A stretch of DNA of 64,000 nt from Trichobilharzia regenti (Eukaryota; Platyhelminthes; Trematoda; Strigeidida; Schistosomatidae), in contig OX235267.1 of assembly GCA_944472135.2 (NCBI GenBank), positions 24,057,349-24,121,348 of the forward strand. The letters run 5' to 3'. Each line of letters opens with the position of its first letter. Positions within the stretch are counted from its first letter, which is position 1. Below the pieces are notes generated by a model. It did no database searches, was not told the DNA's origin, and saw only the letters and a list, made by a program, of their open reading frames with translations. Of the stretch, positions 1 to 11,235 are shown one piece after another. A program made the translations under genes and the position numbers.

Positions 1-589
1 ACTTAATTTTGTTTCTTTGCCTGTTCTTTAATTGCTTATAATTCTTCTATTCATTTAGAACTTTTACGTAATTTCATATTCTATTCTTTGTTTCTGTGTG
101 TATCCTTAGTAGAACTCACTCGTCAAAATATTCATATTATTACATAACTTCTTTTTTAACAACTGTTTATGACAACTCATCACCTTTGTTACTACCCTAA
201 TTTCATTAAAACCTGGTTTTCTTAACTGATTTTGTATTGCGTAACGCCGATTACCTTTTGGACGCTCGCCGACCATGCATATGGTCCGGGGTTCGGTCCC
301 CGACCACCGAAGCACTCCTTTACCTCGCTGAGCCAAAAATAATGCTGGTAGAGGGGAAAAGTTGGGCATGAGGCTAGCAACCCCATCCTGTAAAATAAAC
401 GCTGTTACAGAAACTTCAAGCCACTAGCTTGGAGCCTTATGTTCCACCGGGGAACGTGAAGGAAAAAAACTCCAATTACCGATCTTCACCTGTTTAGTTA
501 AAATAACCATAACCAATTGTATTTTTGTTTGACAAACTTAGTGCACACATACACACAAAATCAATTCGCCGAAAAGAGACTCTTCGCTG
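1..589 (-). repeat. Penelope-like element terminal repeat, interrupted by a SINE
   Basis: Read on the minus strand this stretch starts with the motif CAGCGAAGAGTCTCTTTTCG near 589 and runs left to the window edge. The same sequence occurs on the plus strand from 60758 to about 61146, and its first ~140 bases recur at both ends of 3081-4111 in opposite orientations. In this copy a tRNA-like SINE sits at about 240-470; the flanks on either side of it are contiguous in the 60.8 kb copy. No coding capacity is left. Assignment to Penelope-like elements rests on the related copies at 3.5 and 61.2 kb, which keep a degraded C-terminal endonuclease-like reading frame. Confidence 0.6.
240..470 (+). mobile_element. 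tRNA-like SINE (RTE-tailed family), copy 1
   Basis: The head contains a tRNA-like B box (GGGGTTCGGTCCC) after the family motif GACCATGCATATGGTCC. The body has the shared word GAGGCTAGCAACCCCATCC. The tail reads GGAGCCTTATGTTCCACC and ends A-rich. The same head-body-tail order occurs at 11236, 12866, 15015, 21757 and 53941. The copy is inserted in a Penelope-like terminal repeat, whose two halves match an uninterrupted copy near 60.9 kb. No clean target duplication is visible. Confidence 0.7.
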
Positions 590-671
590 ATGTACCTGTT
601 TTGTTTTTAATAATATAAAAGTCATTTAATATTAATAACAATAATAATAATAATGATAATAATTCACTTAC

Positions 672-1031
672 ATAGTAGACGCATCGGATGGTATTGATGA
701 TAGACGTTTTAATCGTCCACCTCTTTCACGCATATGCATAAACTGTTCATCAGCTGCATTATTAACCCAAGGTCTATTATAACTTGCAGGCAATTCATAC
801 AATCCAATAAGACCGTTAGGCCAAATATTATCATTATTCTTATGATCACTGCTACTGTATGTTTCGGTTCTAGGCGGTCGATTGTTATCTACAGTGTTCA
901 AATTTTTTGGACCTTCTAACATATACATTTCAGAGGCTCTACGTAAACCACGTAACCGTAGTGTAGATTCTGCTACGCATATAAAAGCGTAAACTGGTGC
1001 TGATTTCGATCGACCGACATACAGTGAAGGT
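672..1031 (-). CDS. IRE1: IRE1 (ERN1) luminal domain, coding exon 10 as reconstructed
   Basis: On the minus strand an acceptor (ttaatgcag) at 1032-1033 opens a 360-base exon that ends at a perfect donor, GTAAGTG, at 671-665. It starts with one base and ends with two bases of a split codon, so it joins in frame to the exon at 7038-7407. The encoded text includes SLYVGRSKSAPVYA followed some 25 residues later by YMLEGPKN. In IRE1 family members the luminal domain has a Leu-Tyr-Val-Gly segment followed by a Leu-Glu-Gly-Pro segment at the same spacing. A basic stretch (MRERGGRLKRL) follows. The next exons, which should carry the transmembrane helix, kinase and RNase domains, lie left of the window. 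Confidence 0.85.
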
Positions 1032-1044
1032 CTGCATTAAACAG

Positions 1045-1068
1045 TAAAGAAAGAAAGAAAGAAAGAAG
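1045..1068. repeat. GAAA microsatellite
   Basis: A short run of GAAA units lies just inside the intron upstream of the exon at 672-1031. Confidence 0.8.
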
Positions 1069-1439
1069 GTAAATTATTCAGGTAGTCTCAATAAATTGAT
1101 GAATTTTAAAAATAATTCTTCTCATTTTATATTCACTTTCAATAGAAACAGTGCTATACACAGAGACAATGGCATATAAGACTGAGCATCTTGTCGAAAA
1201 TGACCATTTACCAGACCACCAACTTTCTCCCTTAATAATCCATTATAGTCAGAATACAACGGCCAGTGAAATCAAGTCAAAATTAGGTCAGAAACTGTAT
1301 TGGGGTACGAGTCGGATAACCGCCTGTTGGTCTTGATTATTGATGGATTATTATCCCATCTTACACAATATTCAGTCAGCCCCCCCCCGCCCCTCTTTTT
1401 AATTTAATTCAGTATAATTAAAACTGGTAAAGAAACAAC

Positions 1440-1930
1440 TAAACGTCAAGTCAGTCACTTCTTCTATACGGATCAGAAACTTGGCGGGTGGGTCACAAAG
1501 CATATTTCCAACAGCCTGTTGCAGACCTTTATCAACCAACAACTGTCTTCACTCTATACTGAAGATTAGATGGCCTGGCCGGAAAGAATCCCCAACAAGA
1601 AACCAAACTATGGGAACAAACAAAACAAGAGCCAATCGCCAACCAACAAATATGCAGGAGAATGTGTAGATGGATTGGACACTTGTGGCTGAGGAGGCCA
1701 CCGGGTGACATCGCGCCCGCGTCAGGCCATTGCTCGAGTGGAACCGAAAGGGAAGAGACGAGTGAGACGTCAGTGCAAGGGTGACAGGGAAGAGATCGTG
1801 TGAATAGGAGTTAAAACAGTATGTACTAACATGGATGCAGGTGAAAAGTACAGCAGAAGGAAGACAGAAGCAAGTGGAGATGTGCAGCTGAAGCCCTATG
1901 TTCCACTAGGAACCCAAGGGAACAATAATA
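1440..1930 (+). pseudogene. RTE-clade LINE, C-terminal pol remnant with 3' tail
   Basis: Broken reading frames keep the end of an RTE-type reverse transcriptase ORF: LLYGSETWRV, then a decayed stretch on the pattern WIGH-LRRPPGD, then KGKRRVRRQCKG. This order is typical of schistosome RTE elements. The 3' end reads GAAGCCCTATGTTCCACTAG and closes with an AAT-rich run. Frameshifts and stops break the frame, so the copy is dead. The 3' end matches the tails of the SINEs listed here. Confidence 0.75.
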
Positions 1931-3080
1931 ATAATATTGTGCATGCTTCAACTTTGTTCTTTCACTGTTGGACATGAAGATGTCTGCTAAAACAAGGCTA
2001 ACAAGGATTACCTATAGCTGACCACCATCATGTATTTGACGGTGGTAAGAAATGTCGTCAAACTGGAGTTGTACATCTATGATACACATTAGTAGTAGGC
2101 GTTTGAATTCCGACCTGGAACCGGGAGAAGATCAGAATGCTGACAAATGATCTCGATGCTTTCATTGATTGGGATCCTTGTGAACAAGGAGGTTATATGA
2201 AACGGCGCCATGAACTTATCTGAAAAACATTCATGCGGTTCACGCGGTCGGCAAAATGAAATGAATCTTTCATGGTGAAAAAACTAGCAAGCCAACAAGC
2301 TAGTTTGTGCTGAGGTGATTTGATCATAGAAAGTATAGCTCTTAGAGGAACATGTTCTTTGTATGTTTTTGACAGGCCGTATATGTAAGGCGAAATTGTT
2401 TAGGTACATAAACTTAATAAAGTGTTTAGGCTGTAAGCAACTGATGAGAAGTCGACAAATTGTTGTTCTTGCTTTATTCAAATTCATATAGGAGAATAAA
2501 TGCATGGAATCCATATTTACATAAATAAATAACTGATGAAATAATTTCTAAATAAAAATGTTGATTGTACACTTAAAATCAACATAATTAACACACACAC
2601 ACACCCACACAGATATTAAATGAATACCAAATAAAGTGAGGAGTTACAAATAGTCACTGTATACTATGAAATCACTTTTTTCTTACTTTGACTATTTTAT
2701 GCATTAGACTTCTCTGAATTGTAGTCATCGAAGTAAATCATAACAATAAGTTTACTATGTTCATGTACCGCGTAAATATATGCTAGGCAAAAATAAAAGC
2801 TCAAAAATACTTTGTTTACCTCAGTTATAATGATACTATTTCAAGTTAATTTTGATTGCACTTCATTTTGACATTATTATTATTATTACTGTTTTCTTTA
2901 CCCTTGAGTCTACATCTATCGCTTCATTAGTCAAAAATGCATTCTGACATTTCATCATACTGATAAACCTATTCACCTTACCAGTAATTCCCTTCACATT
3001 GAGTAAGCCATTTTTCTAACATTGAATGAATTTGCGCGCCAAATATAAATAGATACGATACAACTTGATGACTAGTTGTT
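1931..3080. other. IRE1 intron sequence without recognised gene
   Basis: No exon or clear element was recognised here except that about 2340-2520 is related to 4560-4775 in the same orientation. A short AC-rich run lies near 2592. Confidence 0.5.
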
Positions 3081-4111
3081 CAGCAAAGAGTCTCTTTTCG
3101 GCAAATTCCTTTTCACAGATGTACAATCACAAATATATTTGGTTATTTTGTATGTGTGTGTACATTGAATTTTTCAAATGAAAATACAATTGGTTAGGGT
3201 TGTTGTAATTATTAAGTGGGTGAAAATTAGTAGGTTTTTTGTGGAGTTGCGTAATACCAAAAAGCGTTCAGAGGAATTGGATGTTGATACAAGAGGGTAG
3301 TAACAAAAGTTATGAGTTGTCAGAAACGACTGTTAAAGAAGAGTTACGTAGTAATATGAATAGTTTGATGAAAGAGTTGTGCTCAGGGTGTACATGGAAA
3401 CAAAATAAAAAACTGAATTACGTAAGACTTTGAAAGGAATACAGGAGTTTAAAGTAGTTAGAAAAATAAGTAAACAAAAATTAATTTCCATCAACAGAGG
3501 TTCTTACTGTGATAGTAGAATTGAATTATTTTCTTTTGTACGCAAACTCCTAGTTCTTCTAACTAGGGGGGGGGCTTCTGCAACGCAAAGAAGACGGAAA
3601 CGTATTGTCTTTGGCAGGTTATTGTTCACTTTGTAGATTACTTTGAAGGAGGTGTTTGTTGAGATGGAATGACCAGTGGTGACGAAATGTTCAATTACTG
3701 CACTCCTTACACGGTCACTAAGTTTTTTCTGGAACCACGCTGGGTAGTGTTTTTTGACCTTTTTGACAGGATGAGTGATGGACGACCGATGTACCTGGCT
3801 CCACAGCAACAGGTTAACTGATCTATACCTACAGAAGTGGTTAGGAGCGAGATCTTGTAGTTTCGAGCTTCTGCAGATCAGCAGGCGACTGGAGAACACC
3901 AATTGGAGAACTTCCAATTCCTCTGAACGTTTTTTTGTATTATGTAACTCCACCAGAAACTTACTAATTTTCACCCACTCAGTTAAAACAACCCTAACCA
4001 ATTGTATTTTCGCTTGACAAATTTAATGTACACACACATAAAAAATAACCAAATATATTTGCGATTGTACAGCTATGAAAGTGAATTCGCCGAAAAGAGA
4101 CCCTTAGCTGC
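3081..4111 (-). mobile_element. Internally deleted Penelope-like element with ~215-bp inverted ends
   Basis: The first ~215 bases (3081-3297) reappear inverted at the other end (about 3890-4111): CAGCAAAGAGTCTCTTTTCGG on the left and the complement of GCTAAGGGTCTCTTTTCGG on the right, both followed by matching words such as TTGGTTAGGGTTGTT. Between them, minus-strand frame 4001-3504 keeps a C-terminal fragment with SAVIEHFVTTGHSI and RFRLLCVAEA, resembling the His and Glu part of the GIY-YIG endonuclease domain of Penelope-like elements. No reverse transcriptase remains. Inverted or mixed terminal repeats are a known property of this class. Confidence 0.65.
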
Positions 4112-4559
4112 ACTACCGATATTCTGTCTATTAATATGAGAATGAGGATTTTTCATGAACTTGATGAGTGATATACAAAAGGGGGTGAGGTTAAAGATTA
4201 CGTAATTAGATGAGAGAATAAAGACATCCAGTTACCAGGGCAAGGAAAGACTAATAACTGCTTCTTTATGAACATATAAATCTGGCTTTGCCGAAGCAAT
4301 TTCTGTCAAACTCTTGAAATCAGATTTGTGTGTACAGAATCTTTGATAATCTGTAATTTTGCTTGTCTCTTGTTTCTATGATTTGAGTTGAACTCAGTAC
4401 ATTGTCACCTAATTTATTAGTCACTCAGCATCTTACGCTTCTCTCATCTTTATTATGTAACTTCTTTACCGTTATATGCATACATTTATTTTGTTTAAAC
4501 TTGAACTGCCTGTGTAAAAACTATATAAGCGCAATTTTCTGAACACTGTTCATTTATTG

Positions 4560-4775
4560 TGGAACTGTCAACTGTCATCATGAAAAAACTTGCAAGTATG
4601 TTAGAGCTTTTCTGTGCATAAACCTCATAATTTATTTAGGCTATAAGCAGCAGCTGATGAGAAGCCAACGAAATAAATGATGGTACCATATTATTCTGCA
4701 CAAACCACTGTTGTTCTTGCTTTATTCAAATTCATCAAGGGGAATAAATGCATGAAGTTTCTCAAAAAGCATCCT
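4560..4775 (+). repeat. Dispersed repeat, second copy at about 2340-2520
   Basis: The two copies share the order GGCTATAAGCA / CTGATGAGAAG / TTGTTCTTGCTTTATTCAAA / AATAAATGCATG. This copy keeps CTGATGAG and CGAAA boxes; the other has lost about 40 bases between them. The element type is unknown. Confidence 0.55.
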
Positions 4776-4784
4776 AGTTTGGGA

Positions 4785-4870
4785 ATCATCGGCAGTACGC
4801 ACAAGCCACAAGGGCTCGAACACAGGACCTTCAGATTACAAGGCAGAGTCGTATGCCATACTTACTTACT
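4785..4870 (-). repeat. tRNA-like SINE fragment
   Basis: On the minus strand there is a B-box-like word TGTTCGAGCCC preceded by a tRNA-like arm (CTTGTAATCTGAAGG). No tail is seen, so this is a head fragment only. Confidence 0.45.
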
Positions 4871-5560
4871 TTACTTTACTTCGGCTATCTCCTACGGGAG
4901 GATGAGCCGGCTTCATGAACGTCTCGAATCATCGCTGCCCAGGCGCGGCAATTTGTAAGAGAGTTCATGAAGTTTCATGGGAATTTGGTACGAGTGATGT
5001 CCCCAGGATCGCTCGGCCTTTTGTTTGAGAGTGCAGCTCTAGCCTTTACACAGCCAAGTGTGACCTACAAGGCAGTAGGAGTGGAGTAAGGAGTCCACTA
5101 TCCATTGGCAGCCGGTGACCGGAGTCCGGTTCATACGCCTTTTTGAATGGGGCCAGACATCCAGGACATCCAACAAACCCTTTGTCCATACGTCTGCCGG
5201 TGAGCTTTATACGCCAGTCGTTGGAGGTTTGGAATCAGGGTTTAGCCATCTCCCCTAGACCGTCATCCAATGGACAGTCAACCCGGTGGAGAGCGCCGGG
5301 CATCCGCTTTCGCCCTCTCACTTTGGTGAGAAACACCTCCGCTACGTGAAGGCAGTGAGTAGGACTTCCTCAGGAGAGGCTATGTAAGACGCCCGGTCAT
5401 ATAGGAGCATTTCAAGAGGTGTGCGGAGGGGTGGCCAACTCGCAGCGCAAGGCACCCACCCCCGACCATCCTGAGGCTTTTGGAGGCCATTCAGCAACTG
5501 GAACCAGATTCAATGGCCAGCCCATGAATTCTAACTTCTACTAATTCGTGATTTTAGCGC
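4860..5560. repeat. GC-richer dispersed repeat, copy 1
   Basis: This block is clearly richer in G and C than its surroundings and has no convincing ORF. Its right end (AATTCTAACTTCTACTAATT then TCGTGATTTTA) matches the right end of 7600-8220. Its GCCGGTGACC...TTCATACGCC part reappears, complemented, at the right edge of the window. It is probably the 5' or non-coding part of a LINE or a long SINE; the family was not identified. Confidence 0.5.
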
Positions 5561-6099
5561 GGCCACCGACCAATGTCATGGGCAGGAAATCTATCCTCAC
5601 TCCTGACCGGATGAACCTCACTGGTCACGACTTCTCACTAGAACTCCAGGAAACTTCGTCATGTAGTAAGTCACTAGTCATTTTTCAAATCGTGAGAAAT
5701 TTCACTAATCTTTATCTGATAATTCCCCTCGCCGTGCACCAGTGTGTGTCAATAGTTTATTTTCCTATTTTTCTGTTTTTTTTTAAAAATGCGCTTACTT
5801 GGACTGATCAACTTTTTCCTGTGCTAAGTTTTACGCTGAATTCACCAGTCAACTAATACAAAAATAGGGCAGAAACTAGAGTGTAAAAACAACCAGGCCG
5901 TCATTGATCGAAAGTAGCGCTGCTGATTCTTATTTTGACTGATGGCTGACTGGATGACTGACTTTCAATATAAAACTTTGCAGAGGAGTGCACCACCAGT
6001 TCAGGTTGCCACGCACCATATAGTACACAAAGGTAGACAAAGGAGAGATAGAGGAAATTCAAAAGAATCACAATAATCCGGAATGTCAGGAAGTAATAA

Positions 6100-6930
6100 T
6101 AATAATATCATGGAAAACACGACGGTTTATTGGATATCACCGAAGGTGAACACATCTGCGCCATTTTCAGTCATATCACCAAAAATCTCCAGGAAAACGG
6201 TCTGCACTTCCAACGCGGCTGGCTTAAACTAAATGTCAAAGACTTCATGGACTAATCCAAGATTTGGTTTGACCAACCTAACCACTTGTCAGCTAGCGTT
6301 GCTCGTCAAGTAAGGCGGTGTCTCGCAATGCACCAGACGTGTTTTAGCCATCTCAATCGACTTAGCTTAACAACCTCATCGATAGACTTACCTTCCTTAC
6401 CTAACACTATGCTTAATCTGAGTATTACTCACCATATTATACCACTTAACACATGAGAAAGAACACAAACACCTGTGGTCAAAGACAGTTAGCCTTTCGA
6501 ATCTTTCACTTTTAGGATGGAGCAAAGTGTACACATGTTCTTTGGATGGTAGCCGGATATCATGTCTATGCCGAAGATGACGTAAGTTGGCACACTTCAC
6601 ACAGGCCTTTTCTATGCATGCTGAGACTTCGTCAACAATCAGTCTTTTAGGGCTGATGTAACTTCCCAAATAAGTGGAGTAGTCAACGAGGTCTACCACT
6701 TCACATAATATTTTTAAACTAGGAGACGGTGTGGATCATTCATGCAGCGTTATTTTACATATGACATGAGCGAATGGCATGCCAAACATACTAAGACTTC
6801 CGTTCAAAGTGTTCAGAAGACTGTGTATTTTATGAGTGTATTCGCCTAAGAGGACAATATCATCTGAATACTCTAAGTGACAAAAAGACTGTTCGCTGCT
6901 AACAGTACAATCCTGGTGTCACTAAAGACA
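6100..6930 (-). pseudogene. RTE-clade LINE remnant
   Basis: Minus-strand frames between about 6920 and 6390 keep HLEYSDDIVLLGEY (a Y-S-D-D version of the reverse transcriptase box), DYSTYLGSYIS and RHDIRLPSK. These occur in the same order as in the better kept copy at 54380-55560 (YADDIVLLGE, STYLGSCIS, RRDIRLSTK). The downstream part to about 6120 matches the RTE 3' end. Stops and frameshifts make it inactive. Confidence 0.7.
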
Positions 6931-7037
6931 GTAAGGGTAGATTCTATTGGCACATGTAAGGAAATACTGACCACACATTATACTGCCACACAATCACAGA
7001 CAATCAGTATATATACAAAATAAAACATAAAACTTAC

Positions 7038-7407
7038 GCGAAATCTAATGTGCCATTAAATTTTGCTTCTATCACATCATAAATTTGATCATCAGGAAGA
7101 TGTGATGTATTCTCCAGATCTAGTGCATACGTTGTAAATGCAATACGTCTAAGAATCCTTGGCAATTTCACTGTTTCCCTTACTGACTCTTTATCATCAC
7201 TGGTAGGGTTGAAATTCGACTCATCAGGCGCATCATGATGATGGACATCTTTACCATGCGTGTGCGTATTAATTGTATCCTTATAATTGTCATTATTATT
7301 ATTATTACTATTTTCATTAACTGTATGAATACTAGACGATGAATCAGGCAGTGACCATACTGCATACAAACCGATTACAGGCGACGATAATGGCAGACTC
7401 CAAATTA
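7038..7407 (-). CDS. IRE1: IRE1 (ERN1) luminal domain, coding exon 9 as reconstructed
   Basis: Acceptor cttcag at 7408-7413 and donor GTAAGTTTT at 7037-7029 (minus strand) bound a 370-base open exon. It begins with two and ends with two bases of split codons, matching the exon at 11908-11964 upstream and the exon at 672-1031 downstream. The start, IWSLPLSSPVIGLYAVW, corresponds to the IRE1 luminal segment in which a Leu-Trp pair is followed by Ser-Pro-Val-Val and an aromatic-Val-Trp. A low-complexity insert rich in Asn and His (five Asn in a row, then HTHGKDVHHHD) follows and is not expected in other animals. The end reads RRIAFTTYALDLE and then FNGTLDFA. Confidence 0.88.
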
Positions 7408-7474
7408 CTGAAGCAATACAATGTTATGGAATAAAAAATCATTGATATCAAATAATTATATATGTATCATATAA

Positions 7475-7476
<2 letters not shown>

Positions 7477-7527
<51 letters not shown>
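7477..7527. repeat. (TA)n microsatellite
   Basis: About 50 bases of pure TA dinucleotide lie just upstream (in gene sense) of the IRE1 exon at 7038-7407. Confidence 0.95.
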
Positions 7528-7529
<2 letters not shown>

Positions 7530-7599
7530 ATTGATAGAAGTAACTAGAAGCTATAGACATTCAACAAATCAAGTATTGATCACTGTTGGATATCAGCTA

Positions 7600-8220
7600 G
7601 AGAAGCTCCGACCGATAGCTGCTACCTTGACGTGGTAGTCGGGTTTGCACGTTGTGATGACCCAACAAGCTGCATTGACTGGAACCAATGTTCCTGCAGG
7701 TCCTACCATGCCAGGAAGGTTGTTAGGATAGCGATTAGAATAAAAGCAGTTACCGGCATTGTGTAAGAGAGGGAGGGGGTTAGAAAAGGTCGACCCAAAA
7801 GTTGTACATCCCGACTTACCCTACGGCGGTCCATAACCGGCGGTAAATTTACTAATACGGAACCAATCCCAGAAACCAGTTCATACAAGCCGTGTGTGAC
7901 CGGCCTCAAGAAGTTGTCCCCTAGGCTCTGCGGTCACGCAACACTAACCCTTTCTCTGTTTCAGGTACCCGAAGAATCAATCAACTTCCACGGTGTGGGC
8001 AGCCGGGAAGTAACAACCGCCCACACACTTCCACTTCCAAAAGCTAGAGAAGCATTGGAAACAAGGGAATAAAAGACAGTTACTTCGTCCAAATTTTGGG
8101 ATTCTTCAGGAACACTAACCGATAACCTTTAGGTTACGAGACGAGTTCATTGACTATCCAGCCAGGGGGACGGGACTCAATCGTTCACAAATTCTAACTT
8201 CTGTCTATTCATGATTTTTA
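7600..8220. repeat. Dispersed repeat, copy 2
   Basis: The left part (GCTGCTACCTTGACGTGGTA, then GTCGGGTTTG, CTGCAGGTCCTACCATG, CAGGAAGGTTGTT) matches 63785-63930. The right end (AATTCTAACTTCTGTCTATT) matches the end of 4860-5560. There is no coding capacity. Confidence 0.6.
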
Positions 8221-11029
8221 ACATCACAAATTCATCCGACAACCAAACTGAGTTTACCTAATAGTTGGATATTCATCTTCCCGAAATCATTGGTGATATA
8301 GTTCAACTGATCCAGTCTACAAAATTAAACTGTACAGTTACTTAAACGATCAAGAATCAAGTCAAGTATTAAGAAATAGACTACCAGTAGTAAAAAATAG
8401 TAGAATTTTACAATTTACAATTTCCACAGATGCAGAACAGAACCAATTTGTCATGTACCCTGATATGAGCAATACTTATCCAATGCAGGCTAATGATACT
8501 ACCCTGGGTGAATTAGGTAAACTGGGGTTGGAACAGTGGGCCCAACTGCTAAAAGTCTAGTGAATAAGCCAGTGAGCTACATCTCTACACACAGATAAAA
8601 ACTAACCGATATCACGTTAGTCTGACTGTTACTGCTGATAGAATTCTATTGACGAAGTGCGTTATGTAGTATCTACACTATGAGACTCGCCATCGCTGCG
8701 TAATCCAAATTTATGACACGTGGTTTCTAGTTATTCAATAGAAAGCTTGCGTACTTATTGACGCTTCTTACCATAGTGTATTCGCAACATCATGAGGATT
8801 GGTTCCCTAACAAAGAATTAAACCAAGTCGTTCAGTGCAAGAGTCAAAGACATCATTTGAGAACTGAGATTAACCTTCTACAAACGAGTAACCAATTTCA
8901 TTCTACTAAATACTTCATGGACTGTACACAGTCCTAAGGGAGGTAGATTGCAAGTCGAATAACTTGATGACGACATCCCTTAATGTAACATTGAGTGATA
9001 ATTAGTTCAAACCCACTCCAGGGACAAGTCAAAAACAAAAATATTGCTACTAACGTTAACCGGGAAAACAATCAAACAGAAAGATAATCATAAAAGCGTA
9101 GGATTTCACATAGAAATTTTATATCATGTACAAAGAGAAAAATAAACACTCTGAATAAGTGAAATGATAAAATATAAAGAATGAATACAAGATTCTGAAT
9201 AAATTTCAGTAATACTAAGAGCGCTACGCACCTAGAATGGCAAGCTTATATTTATATGTACGGTTCAAACCGCAGAAGTCAGTTAGTTCCTTAATCATGT
9301 ACATAACATGGCCTTATCAAACAGCTTTCAATTGTACTTTGGGAAAGGTTATAGTTTAATACTTATAATGCTTAAATCCATCAATTTCATTCACGAAGAG
9401 TTCACACACACTGAAGGAATGGTGGCGCAACAATCTTCGCTGTGGTAACTCAATATTTAACTTCACTATTATTAGCCTAATAGTAGTGATTTGACAGCAT
9501 GCTCTCCAGTAATGCTGTTAATTGATATTTGTTAGCTTCCTGTTGATAATTTGTATATGTAGATCAATAAATTAAAACATAATTCACTTGAAAACAACAG
9601 TTGACAATTATAGTTATTGATTATTTTTGTTTACCGACATAAGTGAAACTTGTACTACTTGTACTTGTACTACTGATTAAAATTATACCCCGAAAAGTAT
9701 AATTAGAATACAGTTGAGTTATTATTAGTAGAGTGAAGCCTCTGAATTGCAGGTTGGAGCAAGACAAGGCTACCTCCTGCTGTAGATGACATTTATGATA
9801 ATAGTCAATCAGATAATGTGGCAGGCCATAGGGAGCAAGAAGGCGGATTTCACAGATTATATATGTTTCATTTAGCACAAACTCGAAGACTGACAAGCGA
9901 ATACGAACCAGTTAGAAGAAGAGGTAGCGAGGATAGGAATTCAGGCAAAAGTAGAATAGACAGAAGTGAAGACACCCAATCGCCACCAAGGCAGGAGATC
10001 GATAGGAAGTTATATGTCTCTTTCACTTATCTCAGTATTATCGTTTCAACTACAGTCAGCACAGATGGAGGATAGGATTGGAAAAGCAAGACAGGTGTTC
10101 AGTGTGGAGATCTTCAGCACTCAGCACAATGAAAAACATCCAAATTTTCAACAGTCATGTTAAGTCAGTCAATGCTTCACTGACTCGATACTTTTCCTTA
10201 CTTTATGTGTGGTTTTAAGAGATGTGGAAACTGTTACACTTTTTTTGCAAAATTCCACGTTGGAACTTCAACTTAGTTCAGCATTCTTACCTCCTTTTAT
10301 AGATTGCACTTCCTAGATGGTTTCTTCTTTTTTATGTAGCTAACATTAGGTTATATACAAAAGAAACGAGGTCCGTGTAAACAAAAAACACTGACACAAC
10401 AACAAACGTTCTCTTTTTAAAGGCATAACAGGTGGGTTAAATATGTGACTACTCGGTGATAGAATGCATTATACTATTTTACCAGTTTTATTGCTTAAAC
10501 AAGATATTATTAAATCACCATCTATTAGAAAGTGATGAGTGGCTACGACAGCACTGCCAGTTGTTTAATTCACTCCAATGTGTAGATGCAGCTCATTATT
10601 CTAAGCATTCAGTTTTAAGTCAACCAATTATAGGTTCGACTCCCGCTCCACCTACTTCCACCACTGCATACAGGAGTTATCATCACCCACCCCTATGCAA
10701 TAAGTGCGGTCCATAGACTGATGTATATGAAAATATGTTTCGGGTAACTGAGTTACAACAAAAACAACAACACTTTCACAATGATAAGTTGTACACTCGC
10801 TAATCACAATATAAACGTAGAACTTTGACTTATTGAATTACGATTTTGATTATCAGACAACGAACCACGAGTTCAAATTGTGTTTCGTCAATCAAAATTT
10901 CAGCAACCATGTAATCATTAATACAGCTGTCGCAAAACTGACGTGATTTATTACCAAGAGTGCATTAGTATTATTCAGTTATCCATGCATATAAACTGGA
11001 GTTACTCGCAGTAATTTGATGGGTGGTGA
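8221..11029. other. IRE1 intron sequence, nothing firmly recognised
   Basis: Two short open stretches near 9818-10163 (plus) have no recognisable motif and are not flanked by convincing splice sites. A B-box-like word (AGGTTCGACTCCC) near 10632 may be a SINE trace. Confidence 0.4.
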
Positions 11030-11177
11030 CTGGCAGTGGAATCCAGGATGTACATTTCGCCCAATTTGAGACTCTTCATCTGAATGTACCTGCATTCCCA
11101 CAGTGAGTGATGGTGTTCGCACTGAGACTCAAACCAAGCACATTTTACTTCAAACTCCAAAGCGTTATCACCAGACC
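11030..11177 (-). mobile_element. SM-alpha-type SINE with degenerate hammerhead ribozyme (copy A)
   Basis: On the minus strand the element begins with a tRNA-like head (GGTCTGGTGATAACGC as A box, GGTTTGAGTCTC as decayed B box). It is followed by a hammerhead layout: stem I ATTCAG pairing with CTGGAT, core ATGAAGAG, stem II region, CGAAA, short stem III ATG-TA-CAT, cleavage-site C, then CTGGATTCCACTGCC. Only the first core base (C3 of the canonical CUGANGA) differs, being A. Ribozyme SINEs of this layout are established in schistosomes. The C3 change should abolish cleavage. Confidence 0.8.
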
Positions 11178-11232
11178 AATAGGGCTAGGAGTCCTAAATA
11201 GGACGAAATGCACATAGTACATTCCACTGCGA
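11178..11232 (+). ncRNA. Degenerate hammerhead ribozyme (copy E)
   Basis: The plus strand keeps a perfect stem II (GTCCT-AAAT-AGGAC), GAAA and TGCACAT, then CATTCCACTGC. The 5' core is shortened to CTAGGAG. It lies head to head with copy A and forms an inverted pair with it. Confidence 0.65.
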
Positions 11233-11235
11233 ATG

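Noticed and set aside
2425..2465. Second hammerhead-like site with a different stem I
   Set aside because: The GAAA box is lost and about 40 bases are deleted relative to the 4650 copy; the apparent compensatory stem is fortuitous.
9818..10163. Overlapping plus-strand ORFs rich in Arg, Asp and Ser
   Set aside because: Two frames open over the same bases, no motif, no convincing splice sites; likely chance or decayed repeat.
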